Position numbers and translations under genes: made by a program. Below, one piece after another: positions 12,670 to 23,422 of a DNA stretch of 64,000 nt; position 1 is the first letter of the stretch, and every line of letters starts with the position of its first letter. Where the stretch lies: positions 62,001-126,000 of the forward strand of contig JAOCPU010000018.1 in NCBI GenBank assembly GCA_035772785.1. The letters run 5' to 3'. The notes under the pieces are model-generated. The model saw only the letters and a program-made list of their open reading frames with translations. It was not told where the DNA came from and did no database searches. This DNA is from Phlebiopsis flavidoalba (Eukaryota; Basidiomycota; Agaricomycetes; Polyporales; Phanerochaetaceae).

Positions 12670-13428
12670 GGGTTGGGTCGTTACCGAGCACTGGCAGAAG
12701 AGGAGGTCGTATTTAGCAGCTGCTCACGTTCGTGCAGGGTCGGCTGCCGCCTGCCGACGTGACGCTGCGGCGGTATGGCGCTTGGATGGCGCACATATCT
12801 TGTGCTCTGGTAAGGTTAGGGTCTCGCCGACCTCTCGCAACTCTCTCATTTTCAAACGGTTTTTGTTTTTGTTTCGCCTACTTTACCTTTGCGCGCAGTG
12901 TCTCAGAGCACGACGTGTGTATACAGCTCAAACAAGAGAATAGTATTTTTAAGAAGAAATTACATGATCTCCAAACTCCAGATACCACGAACTTTGTTAT
13001 TTTGTAATGTCAAGTATGTATGTAGTGTTCTTGGATTTTTGTCAAGTTCGGACCCGGGGGAGACCTTGCTGTTCCTTGCTTTATCACGTAGGTGGTGGGT
13101 TGATATAATTCAAATCTTTGGATATAGGGAACCGAGGTAGTCATTGAGCATTGTGGCGATAGCGCTGCGCGGGAGGGGCCATGAAGGGTGTATTCGAGAG
13201 GAGCTCAAATCGCGGCGCGAGCAGTGACGTGAGCGCGGGCGATGAGTCTTTGAGGGCTACGATCCAGCAAGCGGAGCGGCTCGAGTTTGATGATCATGCG
13301 AGAGAATGTGACGAGTCCTATGCGAGTAACCAAGACCGAGTAAACCGGGGTCGGCTGGGCATGGGCATCCAGAGCGACCAGTATGAGAAATTTCTGCAAC
13401 GTTAACACATGAGGTGCGTCGCTGTTAT
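12670..13428. other. Upstream region of TOM13 gene; weak ORF at 13181-13405
   Basis: Holds the TOM13 promoter. A 74-codon plus-strand ORF at 13181-13405, rich in Ser, Asp, Glu and Arg, has no recognisable domain and may be chance. Confidence 0.35.
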
Positions 13429-14290
13429 TTACGCAACAGGGCGTGCCATGGCCCGCGGAAGGAAGACAGGCGCATCCTTGTTGAGGCGAGGGGTCTCGAG
13501 GCGAACAGCATGTTGAGGAGTTGCGAACTGAACCCGAGAGGCATCAAGAGTCAATGTTGCGACGAGGCTTGAACTCCACGGGCGTTCTTGTTGAGAGGAA
13601 CGGAAAAAAAACCAGCCGGCTTTGGAAGGGAGAACAAACGCAGGTGCTTCAGGGCGAAGACCAGAAGTGACAGGGACGACCTCTGGAACGCGCACTGGCA
13701 GACGAAATTCGGGAGCCTCAGGACGAAGGACCGTGACCTTGGTCTCGAGAGTGACGCTTTCTTCACCAGAACCAGTTGTGGAGTCCCCAGACGCATCGAG
13801 GGTGTTGGAACTTTCCGAAAGCCCTCAGAGATCTCAGGGCCAGGGTGGTGCGAAAGAAACTTGTCGGCTAGAAACGGTACAGTCCAGGGGTTCACGAACT
13901 CGAGACGTCCGGTGCTCACCAGCGTTAGATAGAACACAGGCCGTTCAACTCCTCGACGTTGTCAATAGCAAGAGGAAGGCGGAAGCTGACGGAAGTATCA
14001 GGAGTCTCAATGGCGGGGACCCCCGAGACGCAACCAGGTTGAACAACCTCCGCAACTTCGACTGCCTTGGATGGCTGCGGCGCCGAACGTCAACGACCAT
14101 GGTCATGGAGAGGAATATACATATGACAACGTACCTCGTTAAGATAAAAGCTGACCGGACCATAGGCAGAGTCGACCCAAGCAGGGAAGTACGCAGCAAG
14201 GGGGACATCCGGACGAAGAGGACGGCGAGAGATGCCCAAGACATTAGGGAAAGAAGTGAGACACAGTCCCACAAAGGCAGTAGAGATCAT
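13429..14290 (-). CDS. Unrecognised proline/valine-rich protein, probably frameshifted
   Basis: I do not recognise this gene. A minus-strand coding trend begins at ATG 14290 (MISTAFVGLCLTSFPNVLG, a hydrophobic start) and continues through PLAAYFPAWVDSAYGPVSFY. A possible intron begins with GTACGTTG near 14135. Downstream, VVQPGCVSGVPAIETPD is followed by a long frame with PEAPEFRLPVRVPEVVPV and GLRPEAPAFVLPSKAGW, and a further frame ends in DAPVFLPRAMARPVA with a stop at 13429-13431. The repeated VLRPEAP/GLRPEAP motif and low-complexity composition suggest an extended, possibly secreted or wall protein, but that is inference. At least one frameshift separates the parts. Confidence 0.4.
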
Positions 14291-14816
14291 GATGTGCAGT
14301 GTAGTAGTAGAAGAGTATTAGAAGACTTTAGAGTAAGGTTGTGGGGGGTTGGAGGTGAAGCTTTGAAGGAGCGTGCTGAGGTTGACCGAGGGGGCGGTCG
14401 GTTTATATGCGACCAGGGCTGGCATTTTCAATCCGGACTGGTCACCAAATAAGCCACTACTGCATGTCAGCCACACCAGAGCTGTAGTCAGCGACGTGCG
14501 TATCCCGGGGGCTATTGCTGGCATTTTTTCGAGATGAGCATGAATGCAGTTGTCGATTCGTTTTGTCTACCATGCGTGATGAGTATTAATATGCACTTTG
14601 CAGACGCGTGAGACGCGATCCAAAGTTGGCAGGTGAATAAGTCTCAAGAGAGCAGTTACTAGAGCAGCTAGTCTGAGACTCAGAAGGGGAACCAGATTCA
14701 ACCTGATGAGTTAGACATTCGTTAGACATGTGCATGAGGGCAAATCGCAAGGCTCGGACAATCGACTCGCGATTGGTCGGCGGGCAGCACTGGCGCCTGA
14801 CGTGCGCGCTAACAAT
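14291..14816. other. Spacer left of a MITE
   Basis: No recognised gene. Confidence 0.35.
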
Positions 14817-15081
14817 CACTGCGTTCCCGCGGCCGCTACACGAGCCTCATGTAGCTCGCTGTTAATCAGCTCAACTGAAGCTACACGAAGGGGGGTTCAG
14901 CTAGGTCAACGCGGGCTGGTATATGGAATCTAGCAACCCGCCCTCTCGATTAGTCGAGGGGGCGTCTATCGTGACATAGCTGGACCTAGCGGAATCTAGC
15001 GGAATTCAGATCCTTCACATATCAATACGTTCACGTACTTGGCCTATCAAGGCCATTGATACTCCCGGCGGGAACGCAGTG
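14817..15081. mobile_element. 265-bp MITE with CACTG termini (CACTA-like)
   Basis: The left end reads CACTGCGTTCCCGCGG and the right end, read in reverse complement, CACTGCGTTCCCGCCGG. Both sides are flanked by AAT (14814-14816 and 15082-15084), a 3-bp target duplication. CACTA-superfamily transposons have CACT[A/G] ends and 3-bp duplications. The interior has no coding potential but contains a small hairpin (CGCCCTCTCGA / TCGAGGGGGCG) at about 14938-14964. It lies just 3' of the DENN-domain gene. Confidence 0.7.
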
Positions 15082-15199
15082 AATGTTGAATAGGGCCGTA
15101 GGCCGTTATTGGAGCAAGGATCGTCGCGAGGTCGCCCACAAGGACTCGGAAGTAGTCCCAAAGGTTTATAGCAGTGTATTTGAAGAAAAATGCAGGGGT

Positions 15200-17374
15200 A
15201 AAGACACTTATGAGCCTACGGTTGTCTTCACAGGACACGCCACTAGGGAACGGCGTCGCCCAGCACCTTGTCTACAACCTCTTCCTGAGCCGTCAGCCAC
15301 ATCCCAAACGCCCTCGTTCTCAACCATCTCTCGTAAAAAACTCTTTCCGTTTCGCGGTGCTCTTGAAAGGCAAGGGAGATCCGTTGGCTTTGAGTGATGC
15401 AAGGAAGGCAGTCTCGCTGAATGGCTTTGAGTCGCCAAGGGCTGAGCAGCAGGGGTGTCGAGATAGAGACTGTTAGATGGCTCAGACCCCGGTTTGAGTT
15501 AGTACCGAGTACCCTGGGTCATGGGTCTGGGGTGCGGCCGGTAGTGAGCAGGACGTTGTTTGTGGAGGAGTTCGGTGTCGACGGTGCCGTCCTGTCCGCG
15601 AACGTTGTGAATGAGGGTGTTCAAATACAAGGCGCTGTAAAGGCATGAGGAAGGCCGTCGTTTCGCGACGTCAGGTGTGTTCCCCGAAGCGTCCTCCGAT
15701 TCCTTGGAGTTCTATTAAAACGGTGAATTTCTCGTGCATAATAGGTACAGTCAAAAGACATACGAGACTGTTCATCCCCGCGGAACGCTTCTTCTAACCT
15801 CTTAAGTAGACCTTGATCTTTGGAGATGAAGCGCTTGTGCGTTTTCGTTGTCCAGTACCGGGAGCCGGACCTACGGTAATGTCTAGAATTCCTGAAGAAC
15901 GACTTTCCCCCTTCTTCGGAAGATCAATTGGTAGCGAAAGAACTACTGAGGGAGGAGCTTACTTTCATAATCTTGGCGGACCGAGACTGAGGACTTGTGC
16001 GTCCAATGACCCACACACTTCTTGTCGTGAAGAAAGGGTAGTCCACGCCAATCAAGAGTCCAGCTGGTGGCTGCCTCGCATTGATGAGTGACGCGTTTGT
16101 CGACATCGTGGATAGTAAAAAACGGTCGGAAATCTCCAGTCAAGGTATCTATCTTGAGGTGAGAAAAGCACCCAGTTTTTTTTCCAGTTGCCCGCATGCA
16201 TGCACTCTAGCTTTACCGGTCGCAGTAAATCACTGTAACCACCATAATGACTTGGCTGGTCACAGCTGCTGATGGTCCAAAAGACCAGAACAGGCTCGCA
16301 GAGCAAAACGCATTTCCCATTCCCAGATTGACCGATATATGCGATATGGCTGCTTCAAATGCCGCTCTGATAATGGGCGGGTCTTGTGGGGGAGATCGAG
16401 GCCGAAAATCTAAGATAATGTTAAAAGTTTGTTGACCCCAAGGGTTGAAGAATTAACCCCTTAGCAGCCTACGTGTGAGTCGAAATCGTATTTTCTCGGT
16501 CTTAACACGCAGCGTAGCGCTAGATTGTTGTGCCATCGGGAGTTGTGGGTAGCTCAACCGTAAACACATAACCGAGGAAGCCCAGTTCCAGCACTGCTCC
16601 GAATTGAGGATTAACGCATTAGCTTCAGGAAGCGTATGATAGTGACCGATACAAACCTGCTGATACCCGCGTTTAGATGTGCTATCCCTTCGTTGTGTAA
16701 AGTGAGAAAATCCGTATATAAATCCATCCTGAGATGAGTACCGCTCCTCCGCTTTGTTGGACTGTGCCAAGTCCTGTGGTTGTCGGACCCGGAAAGAGTG
16801 GATGTAGGATCCAGAGTCCAGTTGAGGTGAGTCTGGAAACGAAGAGAATGCGCTGTGCGAGTAGGATAGCTTAGTTACGTAAATGGAGCTTATAATGAAC
16901 ACACCGACATATTCTCTGTCTCGGAGTCGTTCAGAGCAAGTGGTGGATATACACTCGTGACTCTGGGACCATAGTCCAAGTCAAAGTCCACTGCACATAG
17001 ATGACATCAGGACTTGCTTTGCGAATATCACGGAGGGGCTTGCCTATGACAATGGACAGAATCCATCTGCGTAGTCTTGCAACTTTAGAAGCCTCCATAG
17101 ACAGATTCTGTAGGTCATCTATCCTTACCCCACCCGTAGAATCTGCGCGGTTCAGACGTGGTAGTGTATTCGAACGCGAGAGCTTCCTGGCGCTCTTTGG
17201 GGATGGAGGGACGAGGCTTGGGTTGGAAGGAGATTTGATGGGTGTCTTTGGCTCCTCTGGGAGCACCGCCACGATGGAGAGCCTACGGGGGTTGCGCTTC
17301 CTGCTAGGCGTGTCGTGACTGGAGTCCGATTTCCTAACCAAATTATAGAGTCCTATATCTCCTTCCTCGGACAT
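15200..17374 (-). pseudogene. DENN-domain (SPA/DENND6-like) protein gene, possibly missing a core block
   Basis: Start ATG 17374 (MSEEGDIGLYNLVRKSDSS), then a Ser/Pro/Lys-rich tail (LPEEPKTPIKSPSNPSLVP) and ASKVARLRRWIL. Then come the uDENN blocks DFDLDYGPRVTSVYPPLAL (about 16985-16930), LDSGSYIHSFRVRQPQD and DGFIYGFSHFTQRRDSTSKR (about 16715-16660). Next is LELGFLGYVFTVELP (about 16570-16525), then LTGDFRPFFTIHDVD near 16130, PPAGLLIGVDYPFF, FISKDQGLLKRLEEAF near 15800, LYLNTLIHN near 15610 and FLASLKANGSPLPFKST near 15370. This order is that of the 'stabilisation of polarity axis' DENN proteins, Rab exchange factors of membrane traffic. The block normally following KRGYQQ (the SLVVLTHLPY region, about 60 residues) is absent, replaced by an intron-sized stretch. 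Several frameshifts occur. The C-terminal stop is uncertain. Confidence 0.75.
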
Positions 17375-17592
17375 GTCGGGCACACGATGGTGGCAAGACA
17401 AGTAGTAAACACCACCGGCCACCGTACGGCGTGGAAGAGCGTAGTCGTGGTGGTGACAAGCAGAGAAAGCGGTCGCATGGTGTCGGTTCAATGTAGAATG
17501 GGAAACCGCCAGATTCACGATCCGTCTGATCATTGATGGGACCATAAGCGACCACTGCACATCCTTCTCTGCGACCACCACGATTGAGCACT

Positions 17593-17617
17593 CAAGCTTC
17601 AAGCTTCAAGCTTCAAG
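17593..17617. repeat. CAAGCTT heptamer tandem repeat
   Basis: Three full copies of CAAGCTT plus CAAG, upstream of the DENN gene start. It creates overlapping HindIII-type sites. Confidence 0.9.
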
Positions 17618-17619
17618 GG

Positions 17620-19384
17620 GGCTCCATAGTCCAAATGCGAACAGTAACTGCCAGGTCTATGCTACGGGGAATATAATGTTCTGACTTTAACTTTCTAAGA
17701 TGGCTGGTGCTAATCACATGGACGGTCGAAAGTGTCGTCTCCTACTACTCGCCGTCGCGTGCTGCTCTTAGACTGGCCTTACAAGAGTTGCGAAAAGGCG
17801 TGTCAGAGATATAATCGGAAAGCCGCAGGGGAATCACTTCGGGAAATAACATCTATCTATTCTAACGACTTGAGCAGGACTGTCCCCCGCCATACCTAGC
17901 TTCGGCCCGACGAGAGGAGTCCGCCGTGGCTATCGTCATCCTGGTAGAAAAGGTTGACGATATCGAGACAAATCTATCAAAATATCCTACTCGCCAGCTA
18001 CCTGCGCTGTCCGCATTAAGATAGGCCCAGTTCATTTCCGGGTCCATCACATGATAGGGGCGATGTGCTGCAGCACAGCGAGGGCCTATCGAGGAATGCC
18101 CTCAAGTGCGTTTCTTCTTTCTTTCTTTCCGTGCACGAGAAGAAATGGGGGCAACACTCCCTCAGTCCCATGCTGACTGAGTGGCCATGTAGATGGACGA
18201 GGGTCGAACCACGGAAGCCACCTTTGGGCTAAGCCACTCAATACACAAGGCTGCTATTCGTAGCAAGAGGTCGTCGTGATGATCGTACGAGCAGAGAAGC
18301 GTTCAAAGTTTTCAAGACCCGGCCAGAAATATCACATACCCAAGTGAACAACATGGTGGAGTCGTTATTATACCTGTCTTTTCAACGCAAGGTCAATCTC
18401 GTCCTCAGTCCTGCAAGGAACAGGCATAAAAACTTGCTGGTGCCTATCAGCTGGTTTGAGCATGTGCGCCACGCACCGCTCCCCATATAGGACAATTGCT
18501 CGCGATGCCATCCAGAATCTTCGGCGGTCGTGGCTTCACTAAGGACTGGGAGTTATGAGTCGTTTTTTTTTTTCGGCGTCGCGCGAGTAAGTTCATGGCC
18601 ATCGTCTCAATCGTTTAGTAATACATCGCTTAATCTGATCTTTCAGTACTACCCATATACGGTGACGTTCGCCTCATTCCTTGTAGGAGCAGAGGACGCG
18701 ATGGGTAGATTTCGGTAGACATCAAGCCATCGCAAAGAATGCACCAGAAACGGTAAAGTATGTAATCTAGGAACTCTCGACACATCATACCCCAATATGA
18801 TTTAGACCCCGATAATCATAGACCAGCTTACCTCACAGGTCTCTTTCTTTTGGCTGCGCGAACAGGTGGTTTAATAATGGTATTATCCTCAACTTGACCA
18901 AGCCAGTCATTCACAGCAAGCGCAAAGCCCCTGTGGCCCCACCTAATTTTTTTCCCTCAAGCAAAATTTCGTGGCTAGGAGACATAAATTGGGCCGCTTG
19001 AAAGCATCCGGTGAAAGAGTGGGTTAATTGGAGTCGAGTTTTTGTAGAAGTCGGTATTTCCATGGCCTGATATTTGCCTTGTTCCATCATAGGCCTAATT
19101 AGAGGTCAGGTTTTGTCGCGAAGCTATGGACCCCATTCATCGCACTTGAACCTCCAGGGGCATCGTACAAACCCTGGTTCCCAGTTTTGTATTACAGAAC
19201 CGTTGGGGTGGCTTGGCCCGACCCGCTCAACTTCGAAGGACCGCGATAGAGCGCTGTCGTAAACGGCCCCCTTCGAGAGTGGGAGGGTCGGAAGAACAAA
19301 GAATGAATGATTTCGAGGCAGGTTTTTTTTTTGAATTTGGGGGGGGGGGGGGGGGGGGAGGAGGGGTTGGAAATGCGAAGAATA
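17620..19384. other. Sparse region with one possible minus-strand exon
   Basis: No confident gene. On the minus strand at about 18840-18970 a frame reads KKIRWGHRGFALAVNDWLGQ and continues with KPPVRAAKRKRPV before a GTGAGG donor-like site. Its codon pattern looks like a real exon ending in a basic, nuclear-signal-like stretch, but I cannot name a family or assemble neighbouring exons. Confidence 0.3.
19339..19358. repeat. G20 homopolymer
   Basis: An uninterrupted run of twenty G, preceded by T10 (19323-19332) and followed by GAGGGG. It coincides with the point where the neighbouring UstYa-like gene loses similarity. Confidence 0.9.
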
Positions 19385-20250
19385 GGGAGGGATCTGCAGG
19401 TATGTTCAGAAAGTGGTTAGTAGTACTCTGGGACGTTTCCCCGTCAAAAAGTGCAGCCTCCATCCAAAGCATCGTCGTATTGAATTTGCGCAGGGAAGTA
19501 ATCTTGGTGGAACATTGACAGAGCAAATGGTGCGATGCGCTGGTCCGAGCCGAAGGTATCGAGCCCGACGGGGTCGATGCTGGCCCATTGTTCTCGTGCA
19601 TTGTGTCCCGTTTTATTGGGTAATGGAACTGACTCTTCCACAGAGAGTATAACAGGATTGGAGGGAGGTAGAGGCCAGTGTGATGGATAGTCGTCGCCGA
19701 CGTATGCTGCTATGGATTGTCAGGTCTCATGGCATATCAAACCGCATACATATCTTTTACACGCACTAAAAAAAACTCTATCTCCTAAAACCTTGCGGCT
19801 CTCTCCGAGCACTCCAATATCCCACCGCACTGGAGCAGAAGATATTTAACCACTACAGAGCAATGAGCGACAAAGTGAGAGCAGAATGGCTTATTTTCGT
19901 TTGAATGGGCATGAGGGGGATGAGGGCCGGGTGGCGATTGTAACTCTATCGTCCGGCGTATAGTAAGTCACCTACTTCGATTCATGCCTCAACAGCTACA
20001 AGAACACATGGACAATAACAGCGGGTCTTGACAACACATCCCAGTCTGTCAACCATGAGCTTTCTGATGCTCCCGCTCCAGACTTTGAGATTGCTATCCT
20101 TATCTTTTGGTCCGTTAATGGCCGGACGTTTGAGGCAAAACTTTGATTGAAATGAGAGGCATGGTGTATACCAATCCAAATTCTCATGGAAGCTGACCGA
20201 CGCCGCCGTCGTGATCAAATGTGTGGCTTTAAAAGTTTGGAATTTCAATG
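19385..20250 (-). pseudogene. UstYa-like (DUF3328) oxidase gene, truncated
   Basis: On the minus strand, after an intron acceptor near 19724, an exon reads AYVGDDYPSHWPLPPSNPV and VEESVPLPNKTGHN, then REQWASIDPVGLDTFGSDQR and FALSMFHQ. A shifted frame continues RKFNTTMLWMEAALFDGETS and NHFLNI. The YxGDDYP block, the G-S-D-x-R block, SMFHQ (normally HQLHC) and NHxLN (normally HCLxxLR) are in UstYa-family order. That family contains membrane-anchored oxidases, often tailoring ribosomal peptides such as ustiloxin. The first His-Cys motif is damaged, and the gene stops at the G20/T10 tract, losing its C-terminus. A 5' exon may lie at 19980-20250. A paralogue at 51426 shares strong DNA similarity around REQWAS. 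Confidence 0.6.
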
Positions 20251-21410
20251 ATGAGCGGAAAGATAAGTACTCATGAGGTTGATCGCCCAGGCTATGACTA
20301 CATGTGCGGTTGAACGCTGGTGCTACCGAAGTCGAGAACTTTTCACATCCATTTTACTCTTGGTCGGTCACCCTCATGCATCGCCCTAATTTCTCATGGC
20401 CTCGTGATCGTGCTTTTGGGACCGGCTCTTGAGGCCGCTTTGAAGAATCACACCCATCCAAAATAATCCAACAGACTATGCATGTGCGCGATCATCGCCG
20501 AAAATTTATGGTATGTGGGCAGGTACGTGGAGTAGGATCATAAAAAGATCTATACAACGTCTCTCGGCGAAGACGGATAGAGATATGTGTAACTCATGGA
20601 CACACTAGGAAAAAATAACATTCTACAGATACAATATCTTCTTTGAATGATGAGTGTTTCGAGGAACATTGTTTTGCCAGACCTAGAGTTGTGTTCACTG
20701 TGAGTTTTGTTATGACGCATTACGTCTGATTTTCAGACTGTTCTTTCCTACAACCTCCGTGTGTTAGTTTTATACTCCATCGATCGATAGTGGTAGAATA
20801 AAATGTATCTGATTTATCATTGAGGGGTCAGAAACTGGCAAAACAAGCCGGTTGATTACGACAGTCGACTCGCCGTGCAGACTCGAATAAGTTTCAAAAA
20901 TTGGCGTTGTCACAGCTCTACGGCCTGATGTCCCTTCTGCGTGGCCCGGAAGTTCACCTTTGACGGGAGAACTGACAGGAGTTGTCTATGTCAAAGCAGC
21001 CTAGATCTACGATATAGTTAATGGTGGCAAGTCAAGACGTGAAAACGTGATGTTAATTGTACTTACCACCGTCGGAGATGGCTGTAAGTGGTATGGCGGC
21101 TGCGCAGTATTGTGAAAGATAGAATTATAGCAGAGACAGACAGGAGATGATCATGCTGTCGATGGGGACTTAGACACAGCGGGCGTGATTCGAGTAGTAG
21201 ATGTTTCTCAATAAGTAGGGGGATTATTCTCGTCTCTCTGACTTTTCGTACGAGGATGAGATCTCAATAACGTTAACGTTTGCGCAGTGGGTTCAATGGT
21301 GAATGTCGCTCACAAGTGTAGCAATCAGACTCACGTGTCACCACACCAAGTTTTTACCCCCTCGGTCCTTTCTCGAACGAACTGTCGCGCTCAATTGATT
21401 GTGATGGAAA
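20251..21410. other. AT-rich intergenic region
   Basis: I see no supportable gene or structured repeat here. Confidence 0.4.
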
Positions 21411-21412
21411 TA

Positions 21413-21688
21413 CTGTAGTTTTTCGACCGTAACGGATGTCACGTGTCCCACGCGGCCCCTTCAGAGCAACGGTAAAAATCGAAACTGTCACACGTCACAA
21501 GGGCCCCCATCCGGTTGTGACACCTCGCTGATTGTACGCCGAAATTTTTGCCGGCGCCTATCGGCGCTTCTTTCCTCGCCTGCCAAATAGCGGTGGGTGT
21601 CACACGTCACAGCGGCCGCCGCCGCTCATCCGTACGGTTCAATTGTGTCACGGTCACACCCCCATCCGTTACGGTCGTAAAACTACAG
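21413..21688. mobile_element. 276-bp MITE flanked by TA (Tc1/mariner-like)
   Basis: The left end begins CTGTAGTTTTTCGACCG and continues TAACGGATG. The right end in reverse complement is the same except for one base in the T run. Both ends abut TA (21411-21412 and 21689-21690), the target duplication of Tc1/mariner elements. The interior has GTGTCACACGTCAC-type subrepeats and no ORF. Confidence 0.75.
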
Positions 21689-21690
21689 TA

Positions 21691-22293
21691 CGAGCGGCGT
21701 AGGTTTACTTCCCTGTCATCTGACAGATATTTTTAGTACTTCAACAAGGACGCTTCATACCACGGACCTGAATGTGTGTAGAGAACCTTCGTACGACCTT
21801 CACGCGGTGCAGATAAAGTCGCGGTGATAGTGATGACCATTGTCTGAACAACAAGGGCATTTCATCATTGGTGCTCTGGCAAGAGTGTTCGCTGGTGGCC
21901 GATGGACCGTGGTGTACCAGATAAAGATCTAGCAATAGTCCCATTATCGGGGTATAGCTCCACGAGCGAGCATCATCAGCGAATCCGCGTTAGGAGAGCA
22001 TGAATCACCACAGCGGCATACGTGAAATTGTTCCGCAAACGCTATCAGCAACTATCCCGATCACTTCGATGATACCTGCGAGGCTAAGCCGAGAATAACA
22101 CATGAAGGCAGCACCTGTGATTACGAGACCTATGTGCGCTGTTGTGACATCTGTTGTATAATATTGATGCGGCTGTGATACTGTTAAAACCCGAGTACTT
22201 CACCAAATCAGATCCTACGAGTAGGATCGTCTGGTCTGGAAAAACGTATGGCCATGGAAGCTGTTCACGACGCAACAACAAAAAGAGCTTAGG
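21691..22293. other. Region downstream of FMO D
   Basis: Minus-strand open frames at 21741-21944 and 22084-22281 contain hydrophobic patches but no block I can assign. Otherwise this is the 3' flank of FMO D. Confidence 0.35.
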
Positions 22294-22606
22294 TCAAGTC
22301 TCCTTTTCCTGCCTCGCATCACGCTCTTGCTTCAGGGTGCTGATTTCGCTGACGTGGATAACTTGGACGGCCAGGTGAGCCAGTTCCCCCCTCTTCGCAT
22401 GACGCGCAGACCCCATGTCCTCGAGAAGGTCGTCCACATGCTGCGGCCTATGTGACCTTCGCAGAACACCATCCCGTCAGCCTACGATGTACAAGCGAGT
22501 CTGAGAATGAATACGTACGACCAGAATGCGAGGTGGCTCGTCTGACTCCCGTTCAACGCGGTGGGAATCTGTGGGTACCGCGCACGCAGCCAGGCATGGG
22601 CCCCAG
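22294..22606 (-). pseudogene. FMO D, 3' part (C-terminal exons)
   Basis: This is the C-terminal end of a flavin monooxygenase whose earlier parts lie at 45015-45553 and 49472-50861. Next to the insertion the frame reads RARYPQIPTALN, then SQTSHLAFWS up to a GTACGT intron donor. The last exon reads QHVDDLLEDMGLRVMRRGGN followed by WLTWPSK, and in a frame shifted by one base ends ARQEKET with a stop at 22294-22296. These are the usual last blocks of this Agaricomycete FMO subfamily (arginine-rich YP block, DDLLEDMGL, GGNWLTWPF). The break at 22606/22607 is the left junction of the 22.4-kb element, and its 8-bp duplicated target (22599-22606) belongs to the gene. Confidence 0.85.
22599..22606. 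repeat. Left 8-bp target-site duplication GGCCCCAG
   Basis: Identical to 45015-45022 on the other side of the element. Confidence 0.95.
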
Positions 22607-22934
22607 TAAAGCTCTGCACGAGTCTACCCGCGGATCGACTCGGATCCGTACCCACAGGTCAGTGGCATTTCTAAGGCCTGACCCAGATCCACATGGGTAT
22701 TTGGGCACAGATCACCTGTGACCCACGAGTCCGAGTCTTGCGAGTCTGGGTCACAGGTCTACCTATCAGAAATACTTAAGACAAAGGCTGACATGGCTAT
22801 AGTGAGGTATGTATGACATGCCATATACATATATGATATTGATAATGGCATAGGTATGCTTGAAACATGCATACAAGTATTATATGAGCAAATCTATGAA
22901 TACCCATGGGTTTTCTCAAATCCAAACCCTTGAC
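22607..22934. repeat. Left terminal region of the outer element, shared with the MITE
   Basis: Runs from the TIR to CCCTTGAC and matches, in reverse complement, positions 57480-57802 of the 451-bp MITE with scattered substitutions and small indels. Confidence 0.85.
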
Positions 22935-23161
22935 TAGTGATCAGCAGGGGTATACCCCCCCTTTTTTTTGGAGACCCTTACCCCTACCCTCCAATACCCC
23001 CTACCCTTTATGAAGGGTAAGGGTTGTGAAGGGTCTCGAGGGTACAGAGGGGTTCAAGGGTCTGAGGGTCGGACACCAGGCGTGCATGTAGCCTTTTTAT
23101 ATTATAGGGCTTGGATTATAATCGCCCGCATTGCATTTCGGGGCTATGCCATAGCGGCAGG

Positions 23162-23225
23162 CCGGCATTTTAGAATGGGGGAAAAGGCTGCAGCAGCGCT
23201 GTTATCCCCTATTCTAGAATGCCGG
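23162..23225. repeat. 64-bp hairpin-forming inverted repeat
   Basis: CCGGCATTTTAGAATGGGGG at 23162-23181 pairs with its near-perfect reverse complement at 23206-23225 (18 of 20). It sits just inside the left end of the inner KDZ block. Confidence 0.8.
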
Positions 23226-23344
23226 ACTTGGGCGCGGAGGCATCAAAACAAATACTAAATAAAATAGATTGGCTATATCGGGGTGGGTATACATGGGGCG
23301 GCGCTGTCTACAGGCGCGTAATACTACGGGGGCGGGCGGGGCAG

Positions 23345-23422
23345 AATGGGGCGGCGCGATACGGCGGGCGGCGCGATACGGCGGGCGGCGCGATACGGCG
23401 GGCGGCGCGATATGGCGGGCGC
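23345..23422. repeat. 17-bp tandem repeat, about 4.5 copies
   Basis: Unit GGCGCGATACGGCGGGC, repeated head to tail with one C-to-T change in the last copy. Confidence 0.85.

Noticed and set aside
17593..17617. CAAGCTT repeats as a CRISPR-like or centromeric array
   Set aside because: Only three units, no spacers and no extension. A simple slippage repeat explains it.
18180..18260. tRNA-like stretch on the minus strand (GGTTCGACCC with an upstream TGGCTTAG)
   Set aside because: The B-box-like motif is present, but the T-stem does not pair, the A/B box distance is far too short and no acceptor stem of seven pairs forms.
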